Assembly (NCBI GenBank): GCA_019137255.1
Contig: WPDH01000208.1
Coordinates: 25,724 to 89,723, forward strand
DNA length: 64,000 nucleotides
Source of the DNA: Corinectria fuckeliana
Taxonomy: Eukaryota; Ascomycota; Sordariomycetes; Hypocreales; Nectriaceae
Direction: 5' to 3'
Part shown: positions 31,383 through 40,094 of the stretch, piece after piece
Layout: each line of letters opens with the position of its first letter
Position numbering within the stretch: the first letter of the stretch is position 1
Notes under the pieces: generated by a model
Seen by the model: only the letters and a program-made list of their open reading frames with translations
What the model was told of the DNA's origin: nothing
The model's database searches: none
Program-made: the position numbers and the translations under genes

Positions 31383-33073
31383 TCATGCCATCTTATCAGG
31401 CCCCTTGTCTTGATACTTTCTTTCCGACCGTCTGAACCACCATATCCACAAGAGCAGAACCGAAATGGTCAAAGGAGCGGCAATTGCAAAGTACACCCAG
31501 AGCCATCTGGCCGAGACGAGCTGGCCTTCTTTTCGTCCAGCTTCCCAATCGAACATTGACATGCTGAAAAGCGACTGCAGGAAACCTTAGCATGAATGAT
31601 CAAAAGTCCGTGCTTGGATCTCTCATCTCTTACCGCAACGAAGGTACCTGGTAGGAAGACAAGAGTGACGACGGCAATCGTTTTCATAGATCTGCTATCT
31701 CGACGGGTTTCTTCCGCTGAGATTTGAGAGTTTGTCGCAATCTAGTCACTCCCGTCAGCCTGTTTACCCATGATTTCAATCTCGTCAGCTTTCGTCAAGG
31801 GCACACGTACTGTTATGCTGATTAGATTATCGATCTACCATAGGTCAGTACCAGCGGAAGGGAGATGGAATTTAGGATTACTGACTGTTGTCTGTTGAGC
31901 TTCTATCCTAGAGACTGTCGTGTCTAAGTCGTGTAGCAGAGTTTCCAGGATATCATCCTGGGCCTGTACTGTCTCCCGAAGGATGGTGGAGTACTTTGCC
32001 ATGCTGGTCTCGCTGCTGTTTCGTTTCTCGATTTTATCGAAGCACCGGACCAAATTATCTGCCAGCTCTCGAGCAAAAGTCCATCTGCGATGAAGCATGA
32101 GATGATTCCTCCGCATTTTGAAGACGTTGCTCCGGATATTCCGAGCATCGTCGATGGTCGAAGACAAAAGGATGGCGTCCTGCTTCACGATTTTGGCCTT
32201 GATCGAGTTGAGCTCAGTTGTGATTTGCTCCACCTGCCAGCGCAGGAGAACAGCTGGCAAAAACATGAAGTCCAAGTATCGAAGCTCTGGATAGTCATGA
32301 GGGAAATCATCGCTGGTTAGTAGCGATTCCACAACTTCCTTTGACAGATCTGGGCCTGTCAAGACGAGAGAGACCCAGTCAGCGTCTCTCTGGTATCCAT
32401 CAGTGTATTTGTCAGTCACCGAGACACAAAAGTAAGGATAGTCGTCATCGGTCGGTGTTTGTGCAATGAAGCCTGGAAGGAGACTTAGATACTATAACAC
32501 GGGAGGGTTCAACAGTGATACGTACTGATGCTCTCTGTTGACTCGAGCACCGCCGAGCCCGATGTGCTGTTCTTGAAAAAGAACTTGAATCGTTCGCCAG
32601 TCCATCCATACTCTGTGGAAGTTTGGACAAGGGAGGCAAGCTCGTCAAGCTGGTCCATCTGGGGGCAGCGAGCCAACCTTCTAGGAATTAAATAACTGAA
32701 TCCATGAAAGGTCTTGTGACTACATACAACAACCTGAAGCGATTCTTATCTAAAAGTTTACGCTTGTCTCTCTTAGGGCTTATGAGAAGGGATTTTTCCA
32801 AGGCTGGTGCGGAGGGACAGACCTGAGGAGAGGCTTTGATGAAATACTGGGCGTGATCTTCGTCTTGTGTTTCCCATTGAATCGGGGTGGGAATTTTCCA
32901 TCCGTTCCTCTGTCAGAGTATCAGAAATGCGAAAAGCCTGAAAAATGAAGCAACCTTGAAGCCAGCACTACCTTTATTATCATGGCACTAGTCTCGAAGC
33001 TGAAGAACTCAACAGCATCCTCGGCACGCCTCTTCTCGGAGAGAGAAGGAGGAGAAGAAGGTCGCACTGCCAT
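31383..33073 (-). CDS. CorA-like divalent cation channel-type membrane protein
   Basis: Seven exons on the minus strand: 33073-32972, 32909-32728, 32680-32526, 32472-31886, 31834-31811, 31741-31634 and 31574-31383. Together they encode 449 residues and every junction keeps the frame. Exon 5 is only 24 nt (IDNLISIT); donors include GTATGT, GTACGT and GTAAGA. The N-terminal ~330 residues are soluble with a long helical part (WQVEQITTELNSIKAKIVK... and VSRIEAQQTTIDNLISI), as in the CorA funnel. The C-terminus carries two helices around FLPGTFVASLFSMSMFDW (about 380-397) and WLWVYFAIAAPLTISVLLLW (about 410-429). The canonical GMN selectivity motif is not visible, as in many fungal CorA-like proteins, so Mg2+ transport is uncertain. 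A short basic/acidic tail follows. It is upstream of, and in tandem with, the PfkB-ATPase-RyR gene. Confidence 0.82.
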
Positions 33074-34414
33074 AGCGACAAAGGGCGAATGATATCAAGT
33101 AAGTAAGCAAGCGATGAGAGAAACGCAGGAATTAGACAAGCGGGTTGTGTAGGATCGGGAACAGACGCGTCATGGTGAGTTTGCCATCGCTTGACTAGGA
33201 GTCTGATTGCGAACTTGCGATGTTCTTGCTCAGCCTGATCTCAGAAACGGAAGCCAGGGTAACAGGCTGCTAGCCGCTGTCGGTTATGCAACAAAACCCT
33301 ACTACGTGGTTGTGATTGGACTCCTGCAGCATGCACCCCAGTGATTCAACTGGCCTAGCAACAGCCTGGTTTGCGACAGGGAATGGGTGGCGTATCGGAT
33401 ATCACAAGACGGTGCATTTTGGCAAGTCAGAGTACGAGAACTGGCCGAGCTGAGGTGGTTGGCCCCCAACTGAGAACCTATCCTGGTTAATTATAGCTGA
33501 TCCATGGTCTAGCTAACATCCATCTCTCCAGTCGGGTAGTCACCTCAAGTTGCCAGCTCCTCGCAATGTGCAAATTGAGCTACCGGGACCTTTTGCGCGC
33601 TCATGAAGCGATCTTACATCTGAAACCCCTGTTCAGCTACATCCCTTAAACATGTTTTGTACCATCGCCTCTGAATCCCCAGGAATTGGTGCCACGTTCA
33701 AGAGCTGGATTTTCCCGTTGAGCATAATTACCTCAGTGATGAATTTCTCGAGTGCGAAGACGGCTCTAATATGGGAATGTTTCAAGGCCGTCTTATCTAC
33801 ACTTCTAGCGGCGCCACGCTACCTATAAGACGTGTAGTATCTATCATAAAGACAGCCGAGTTCAGTTGTTACACAGAGTTCGCTGATCACTTATGCGCCT
33901 TGATCAATGTATTCTGATAGATTGACAAGTGATAGCATCGCGGTTGCCGAATTCAAAGAGCCCGGGAGGTAATCTGAAAGGACGAATGATGCAAGCAACA
34001 GCATCGGTGCTCTCAGTCTAGCTAAGCTTCCCTACATTACATCATAAAAGCCTACCTTCCAGCCGATTTTTAACATCAGGGCCGAGGCTTAAGTACCATT
34101 ATATGGAAGCAGCATCCTCCTAATCAATCAACATATCTTCTTTTTTATTGTGGACTTCCACGTAAGAAACCGGCATTCCTTAGCCTTGCTTACACCGTGT
34201 TAAAACCGCGACATTAGTAGAATCCTGAAGGATTCTAGGGCTCCATCAGACCATCCCATATCCCCCACCTCGTGTACTAAGCTAGATGAGCCACTATCTT
34301 CTCTCTACGATTCCTCCCTTGTCGCTCCGACGGCACTCGTCCCAAAATCCAAAGACGTCTTCCTCTTACATCAAAGCTCGCTCCAAAAGCACATTACAGC
34401 CGTATTTCCTGACA
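33074..34414. other. Divergent intergenic region between CorA-like and SDR genes
   Basis: 1.3 kb between oppositely transcribed genes, so it holds both promoters. Moderately AT-rich with no gene seen. Confidence 0.45.
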
Positions 34415-35400
34415 ATGCCTCTCACTTGGCTAATCACTGGCTGCTCTAGCGGTTTTGGTGAGCTATTTGTTCGTCAACTCCGCGCAGCAGGAGATAACGT
34501 CATCGCGACTAGCCGTAACGCGGATTCCAGGCTGGGGCATCTTAAAGACCTTGGGGCAACCCTCCTGGACCTGGATGTTACTGCTCCTCCCGAAGTCATC
34601 CAGAGAAAAGTCGATGAGGCTTGGGACGTGTACCCCGACGGTATCGATGTGGTTGTGAATAATGCTGGGTATATCCTCAGCGGAGCTCTGGAGGAACTGA
34701 CGTAAGCCTGCTTTCCTATGTGCCTCCGCATGCTTGGGTGAGTTGACAACGAATCGTACATAGGCAGCAAGATCTCGAAAGTTCCATGAAGACAAACTTC
34801 CATGGGCCTCTCAACATCACCCGCGCCATTCTACCTAAGCTTCGTGCCAAGGGCAAAGGCACGCTGCTCTACGTCAGCTCACAGGCTGCGTGGCATGGCG
34901 ACCCGAGCGCTGCTGCCTATTGCTCCAGCAAGTTTGCCCTTGAAGGTATGAACGGCCTTGTCCAATCTCCCGTTGTGCCACCCAGCTAACGTGAGCTCAT
35001 CGCTCAAGGGGCGCTTGAGTGTCTAGCCAAGGAGCTTGCCATATTTGCTCCAGGCCTCAGGGTGCTCATCGTCGAGCCGGGCTACTTCCGCACCAAAGCC
35101 TTCAGCAACATCTTCCACGTCGAGCCTCGCGTGTCCGACTATGCCCAGTTCAACGCCAGCGTACGCCAGGTGGAGGCCGCCACTGTTGGTAACGAGCCAG
35201 GTGACTCTGAGAAGGGCGTGTCATGCATGATCGACCTCGTCAAGGGAACAGGCGCCGCAGCAGGTCGGGAAGTTCCACTTCGCGTGCCGCTGGGGTCTGA
35301 TGGCTGCGCTAGAATCAAGGCGAAGTGCGAGGAGACGCTCAAGATCTGTAATGAATGGGAGAAACTAGCGAAGAGCACTGACTTGGAGACTGAGGATTAA
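34415..35400 (+). CDS. Short-chain dehydrogenase/reductase (SDR, classical type)
   Basis: Exons 34415-34701, 34764-34945 and 35009-35400 encode 286 residues; introns are 62 and 63 nt (donors GTAAGC and GTATGA, CTAAC branch in the second). The start MPLTWLITGCSSGFGELF places the nucleotide-binding TGxxxGxG motif (ITGCSSGFGE) right at the N-terminus, as expected; an in-frame upstream ATG at 34286 would add a poorly conserved leader. Other SDR landmarks follow: LDLDVTAP (adenine-binding Asp), VVNNAGY, the catalytic Ser in LLYVSSQAAW, the YCSSK form of YxxxK, and VEPGYFRT. These make it a functional-looking NAD(P)H oxidoreductase; the substrate is unknown. It is probably cytosolic. It stands alone, with no biosynthetic partner nearby. 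Confidence 0.9.
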
Positions 35401-35813
35401 ATCAGGTTGTTGACATAAGACATAGACTGGTATGGATACTCGCAAGACGAGACGACTTGTTATCATTGGAACCAAAGCTTGTCGTCCAATTCTAGCCCCA
35501 TTAAACCCGTGGTGAGCTATTCAAGTCAACCAGGCCTCTCGTTACCAACTTATCCGCGATGGTCCATACTCTCTGGGGATGGTTCTTAGATCACACAGTT
35601 TTCTTCAACTGACCTTAGCTTGCAAAAGCTAAGGTCTATCTTTTCTCTTGAGTCATCTCTATAACTGCCTCGTCCCACTAGTAGTTCGCTATAGAGATGA
35701 GCATTGCCATTTCCATACCGTTGCCATTTTCAAAGCAGTCGGGCCCCATGTTACGGGCTCGTCATCGTCCTACCGGTTGACTTCCTCTACAGGAGAGAGG
35801 AAGGGCAAAAAAG
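35401..35813. other. SDR 3' flank with a perfect hairpin
   Basis: No gene. Contains an 11-bp perfect inverted repeat with a 4-nt loop at 35611-35636. Confidence 0.5.
35611..35636. repeat. Perfect inverted repeat (11-bp arms, 4-nt loop)
   Basis: GACCTTAGCTT and AAGCTAAGGTC flank GCAA. It could form a stable stem-loop in RNA or DNA about 210 bp after the SDR stop codon. Its role is unknown. Confidence 0.7.
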
Positions 35814-35932
35814 ACATACAGCAGTGAGGATTCCCCGGTCGTCACCGACCCGAGTACTAATTCACCGCTTCTCAGCTTGACTAAGGGAGAGCGGACGGGA
35901 TCCCGTATTTTCTAAGAGCTATGGCCGTATGT
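35814..35932 (-). rRNA. 5S rRNA (copy A)
   Basis: Read on the minus strand the 119 nt start ACATACGGCCATAG and contain GGGATCCCGTCCGCTCTCCC, TTAGTCAAGC (A-box region) and GGTCGGTGACGACC (C-box region), ending CTGTATGT. A T6 run (Pol III terminator) follows immediately at 35807-35812. The order and spacing are those of ascomycete 5S rRNA. It is close to copy B with few differences. Relative to typical fungal 5S the segment TTAGTACTCGGG departs slightly (usually TTAGTAGTTGGG), so it may be a minor or decaying variant. Confidence 0.85.
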
Positions 35933-36010
35933 ACCTGAGGCAGAAACTACGAAGCTGATGAGGGCATCGTGACCCCATTTAGCATAGATTTACCCACAAA
36001 GAGCAAAAAA

Positions 36011-36129
36011 ACATACAACAGCGAGGATTCCCCGGTCGTCACCGACCCGAGTACTAATTCACCGCTTCTCAGCTTGACTAAGGGAGAGCGGACGGGATCC
36101 CGTATTTTCTGAGAGCTATGGTCGTATGT
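36011..36129 (-). rRNA. 5S rRNA (copy B)
   Basis: 119 nt on the minus strand, starting ACATACGACCATAGC and ending GTTGTATGT, followed by a T-run terminator at 36005-36010. It shares the A/C-box features and the TTAGTACTCGGG variant with copy A, 197 bp away in the same orientation. The pair therefore arose by local duplication or homogenisation. Confidence 0.88.
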
Positions 36130-36852
36130 GCTGATGAGTGGTGGGAATGAGGACTATGTTGTAATTCGCGGATTGAAGCCCGGCAGAAGAGACCAACAGG
36201 ATGTTGTTGCCTTTGCTAGTATAGGTGTCGGTATGCACGGCGTACTTGCACTTGGCACCATGAATGAAGTGACTGCTGTAGTGAGATGGCAGTGTCTTAA
36301 AAGGTTCACGATGAAGTGAGGATCCCGTGGTAATGTCCTATTGGAGGGAGGGCTGCCTCATGATTGTCAGCCCTGGCATCCAACGGCTGGAGGTTGGTAG
36401 ATAAGATAGGTACCCTGCTGGATCTTATCTGTACTAAGCAATCTTATCGCAGGTTCAATCCAGCCCTACTAGTAGCCAATGAGCGCTCAATACGTAGGCT
36501 TATTAATAGCGGTGGAGCTTCGCGCGCGCGTATGACCAAGTAATCCGGCGGCGCGCCCAGAGCTCGCGGCGCTCCCCGGAGCCAGCCCCACTGATTCGGC
36601 CGCGGCCTACCAACGAGCGATGAGGTGATGAAAGCAATGGTACCGCGAGAGCGGTTTTACTGCTGGGGTCTGAATGCCGGAGTTGCGGGAGTTGCGGGAG
36701 GGGGCCTGTCGAGACTCATGGAGGCGGGGCCCGTGTTCGGCAGTCCGCAATGGGAAGCTTCTCACCACGGACGCCGAGGAGAATAAATAGCTTCGCCGTC
36801 CCGTCGTGTTTTTGTGAGAGTAGACCGACAAGAGACAGCGAGCGAGACATCC
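36130..36852. other. Promoter region of the DODA-type gene
   Basis: No gene. A TATA-like AATAAATA lies at 36781-36788, about 65-70 bp before the first ATG of the dioxygenase gene, which fits a promoter with a short leader. A GC-rich patch lies at 36515-36610. Confidence 0.45.
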
Positions 36853-37979
36853 ATGCTGAGCTTGGCTACAGCAATAACAAGACGACGCCTCGCTGCTACG
36901 CCACTACCTTTGGCTACTGCTACTGCGACTTCTCCAGCTTCATCAACCTCGTTTATAAGAGGCCAGCTTCACTGCGAGGACCGACCCCGGACACACATCA
37001 CCCACAGACACATTCAAACCGCCAACATGACGGCTGTCGGCCCCGTGATTGCCCTCTCCCACGGCGGAGGTAAGTCTCTATCCCAAGTCGAGTCGCCTTG
37101 ACTTCGTCTATTCTCGCACTTCCGTATTTCCGAGACATCGCCAGCTAACAAAAATGCTTCATAGGCCCCATGCCTGTCCTCAATGACCCCGGCCACAAGT
37201 CCATCATCTACTCCCTCAAGAACCGCGTGCCCAAGCTCCTCAAGCTCGGCACGCCCGACCAGCCGCGCGCCATCGTCGTCGTCACCGCGCACTGGTCCAC
37301 CGGCAGGCCGACCATCTCGTCGGCGGCGTCGCACAGCCTCTTATACGACTACTACGGCTTCCCGCGCGAGTCGTACTCGCTCAAGTACCCGGCGCCCGGC
37401 GCGCCCGGCATCGCGCGCGAGCTCCGCGACGCGCTGGCCGGCGAGGGCGTGGCGGCGGACCTCGACGACGAGCGCGGCTGGGACCACGGCGTCTTCGTGC
37501 CGCTGCTGCTCATCAACCCCGCGGCCGACGTCCCCGTCGTGCAGGTGTCGGTGCTGGAGTCGGAGGACCCGGAGGCGCACCTGCGCGTGGGCAGGGCGCT
37601 GGCGGCGCTGCGCGCGAGCAACGTCGCCATCGTCGGCTCCGGCTTCGCCTCCTTCCACAACATAGGCCTCATGCGCTCGCTGTCCATGGCCGGGCCGAAG
37701 CAGCGCGCCGAGTTGAAGGAGGCGTCGGACACGTGGAACCGGACGCTGACCGAGGCCACGGCCAAGCGCGACGTCGCCGAGCGCTGGGAGGCCCTCAAGG
37801 GCTGGCGCAAGTTTCCCTACGCGGACATCATGCACCCGCCCCGTGGCGGCGAGCACTTCATGCCGCTGCTGGTGTGTGCGGGCGCGGCGGCCGAGGGCGA
37901 GCAGACGAGGAAGTACACTGATGAGTTCATGGGCGTTGACATCATTACCTACTACTGGGGTGCCGAGGAGGTCAAATAA
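36853..37979 (+). CDS. Class III extradiol ring-cleavage dioxygenase (DODA/LigB type)
   Basis: Exons 36853-37069 and 37165-37979 with a 95-nt intron (GTAAGT donor, GCTAAC branch). From the first ATG the protein has 343 residues; from the in-frame ATG at 37027 it has 285, the usual length for this family (MTAVGPVIALSHGGG...). The fold is the LigB/DODA type that cleaves catechol-like rings next to the hydroxyls using non-heme Fe2+ or Zn2+. Likely metal ligands are His in ALSHGGGP, VTAHWSTG and GSGFASFHN; FVPLLLINP and a late GEHFMPLLV segment also match. The extra N-terminus (MLSLATAITRRRLAATPL...) is Arg/Ala/Ser/Thr-rich without early acidic residues, like a mitochondrial presequence, so the two ATGs may give mitochondrial and cytosolic forms. 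The natural substrate is unknown. The third exon position is strongly GC-biased compared with its surroundings. Confidence 0.9.
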
Positions 37980-38167
37980 GGGACACAATGATGACTTGAT
38001 GCCAAGATTTGCTACACCCGAAGCCAAGATTTTATAATACGATGACTATTCCATGATATACCAAAAGTTGAACCTCAGTAACACCTTGCCTCACCAATAC
38101 TTTGAGACGGGGTGTTAAGCCTACAGAATAAACCTTTAGAAGCCTTCGAGAAGTCCAACTTTGACAG

Positions 38168-38542
38168 ATGCTCTACCATCCCAGCAAGCAGCACCAGATG
38201 CACCAACACCAGGCGCTGGAGGCGCCGACCGCCAGAACCGCCGCGGGCCTGCTCCCCGCCGACGCCGGCGTGCACCTCTGGGGCCGCAGCACGCACACGG
38301 CCGTCCAGAGCTTATATGTCCCGGACCGGCTGTTCACAACGCAGGCGCACTTGGCGTTTGACGAGGACGTGGTGTAGCGGCAGATCCAGATGAGGGTGGA
38401 TAGCGGTGGGATCGGGGACCTGGAGCGTGCGGGTCGGGCGGCTGAGACGGCGCATTTGGAGCATGATGGGGTGGAGGTTGCTGCGGCGATACTGAGGTTG
38501 TTGCGGTTTGGTGAGGACGGATTGGTGGAGAATGGGGTATAG
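38168..38542 (+). pseudogene. C-terminal fragment of a class I glutamine amidotransferase-like gene, with in-frame TAG
   Basis: One frame runs from 38168 to a stop at 38540-38542, interrupted by TAG at 38375-38377. The peptide HQMHQHQALEAP..., AGVHLWGRSTHTAVQSLYVP, then FTTQAHLAFDEDVV-stop-RQIQMRVDSG and AHLEHDGVEVAAAIL matches the C-terminal half of fungal class I GATase-like proteins, including the catalytic His region (QAH) of the triad. The N-terminal half with the nucleophilic Cys is absent between here and the dioxygenase gene. A TTGACAG splice-acceptor-like site precedes 38168, suggesting this was once a downstream exon. Truncation plus the stop make it a pseudogene, unless an upstream exon or RNA editing rescues it. 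Confidence 0.7.
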
Positions 38543-38713
38543 CAAGATCAAACGTATTATGAGTTATATATAGAACCGTGAAGTGAATAGTCCCAAACTA
38601 CTCGGGAGGCTTTCTTCTCATTCGACTATACTCGTTCATCACAAGACTGAGCGGGAGCGTCCAACAATGGACTCTTCAACACGAGTCGAACCAAAAAAGG
38701 AGCAAAAAGAAAA

Positions 38714-38831
38714 ACATACAACATTGGGGATTCGCTAGTCGTCACCGACCTAACTACTAATCCAACTCTTGCTGGGTTATCGGTGGAGATCGGACGGGAT
38801 CCCGAGTTCTCGAGCAGATGTGGTCGTATGT
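38714..38831 (-). rRNA. 5S rRNA (copy C)
   Basis: 118 nt on the minus strand beginning ACATACGACCACATCTGC, with GGGATCCCGTCCGATCTCC, GATTAGTAGTTAGGTCGGTGACGAC and an end at GTTGTATGT. T-rich sequence (TTTTCTTTTT in the minus sense) follows as terminator. This copy keeps TTAGTAGTT, closer to the usual fungal 5S than copies A and B, and differs from them through most of the middle. It is therefore a separate dispersed gene, not part of the A/B pair. Confidence 0.87.
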
Positions 38832-39610
38832 GCCGATGGAGTCATTTCATCTCGACTATATTCTCAACGGTCGTGGCAAAGGGCACGGCTTGCCATCGCA
38901 TGACAAGCCATCAACGCTTTAAACGAATACATTAGCTACTGCAAGCTCCATTCACCTTGACTCCATCTGTACCAAACCCCCCTGGTGAAAGCCTTGGGTA
39001 GCTTCGGCTCTGTCCCTGAGCTGAGTCGGGAGGCTCCAGTGCGTGGAAAGCGCCAAAGTCAGCTGCGGTTTGCACGTTCGTGTCAGCAGCAACTGCGTGT
39101 CATCCAGCATCGAATCGCAGCCAGTCTTCGGTGCCTCATGCGGCCTGCCCAAGCCGAGTTTGCCAATGGTCATGCAGATCGGGGCTTTTCTCCCCCGCGA
39201 CTCTATCGATCAGACGAATCATCGATGCGGCAGCGCCCCGCGCTGACTGTTTGTTTCTGTCGTCAAGCAAGGCGTCTTCGGTCGCGGCGCCACACGGGGG
39301 TCAAATGTTGGAGACACGGCAGCGAAGAGACGGCAATCGGCAACGCTAGTTGGGTCTTGAATGACAACATTCGTGGAGAGTGCCTTGTTGGAGGCCAATA
39401 CGATGTCCGTCATGCCATGGCGTTCTAGGATACCTGAAAATAGATTTGCGGCTGAGGTGCGAGAAGAGTAGGACGGACAGCGGTGAGATGTGTATAAATG
39501 AGTGAGTGTTTGAGGAAGAGCCAGATACGTTGCAGTCAAGATCTTCTATTGCACCAATATACCAAGGGCTATTTCATCTAGCTCTCAACGCCCACCCGAT
39601 TCCCTACAAC
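38832..39610. other. Promoter region of the NIS1-like gene
   Basis: No gene recognised. A TATA-like TATAAAT at about 39493 on the + strand lies ~115 bp before the NIS1-like start codon. Confidence 0.4.
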
Positions 39611-40094
39611 ATGCGCTTCTCCTTCGCTACCGCCGCCGCCGCCGCCGCCCTTCTCGGCGCCGCCCAGGCACACATCAACGGCATCTCCGTCCCCTCCACC
39701 ATCAAGCCAGGCGATACCTTTGACGTCGTCATCCTTAGTTCCAACTGGATTCAGAGCTCTTACGACGTCGCCATCGTGTTCGGGTACGCCTCCGGCAAGG
39801 GATTCCCGGGGTCCTTGGGCACGGTGGCGGACTCGTTCCGTCTCGGGCCCGGTAGGCGATATGTCAACATACCGTAGAGGCGTTATGCTAACGGCGGGCT
39901 CAGGATTGTCTAACCAGCTGCGCAACTTCAACAAGACGATTACTATTCCTGCCTCGGTGCCTAAAGGCAAAGGCGTCGTGTCGGCATCGCTGTTGACCCT
40001 GGTTGGCGCTGCGAATTCGCCTGTGGTAAACGACTATAATGTCACGGTGACCTTTGGAGACAAGACAAGCAAGACGTACAAGTCGAGCCTATAG
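39611..40094 (+). CDS. NIS1-like small secreted protein (candidate effector)
   Basis: Exons 39611-39851 and 39904-40094 with a 52-nt intron (GTAGGC donor, GCTAAC branch) encode 143 residues. The first 20 are an Ala-rich signal peptide (MRFSFATAAAAAALLGAAQA), probably cleaved before HINGISVPS. The mature part has no cysteine. It reads as a beta-sandwich-like protein with the pattern INGISVPSTIKPGDTF, VAIVFGYASGKGFPGSLG and VNDYNVTVTFGD, which I recognise as the NIS1 family of conserved ascomycete secreted proteins. In plant pathogens NIS1 interferes with pattern-triggered immunity by targeting receptor-associated kinases. Possible N-glycosylation sites are in NKT and NVT. The family call is from memory of its N-terminal pattern; a generic secreted beta protein is the alternative. 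Confidence 0.65.

Noticed and set aside
36400..36470. Possible tRNA with 'ggttcaatcc' near 36452
   Set aside because: The bases flanking this T-loop-like motif do not form a T stem, and no matching acceptor or anticodon arm can be drawn.
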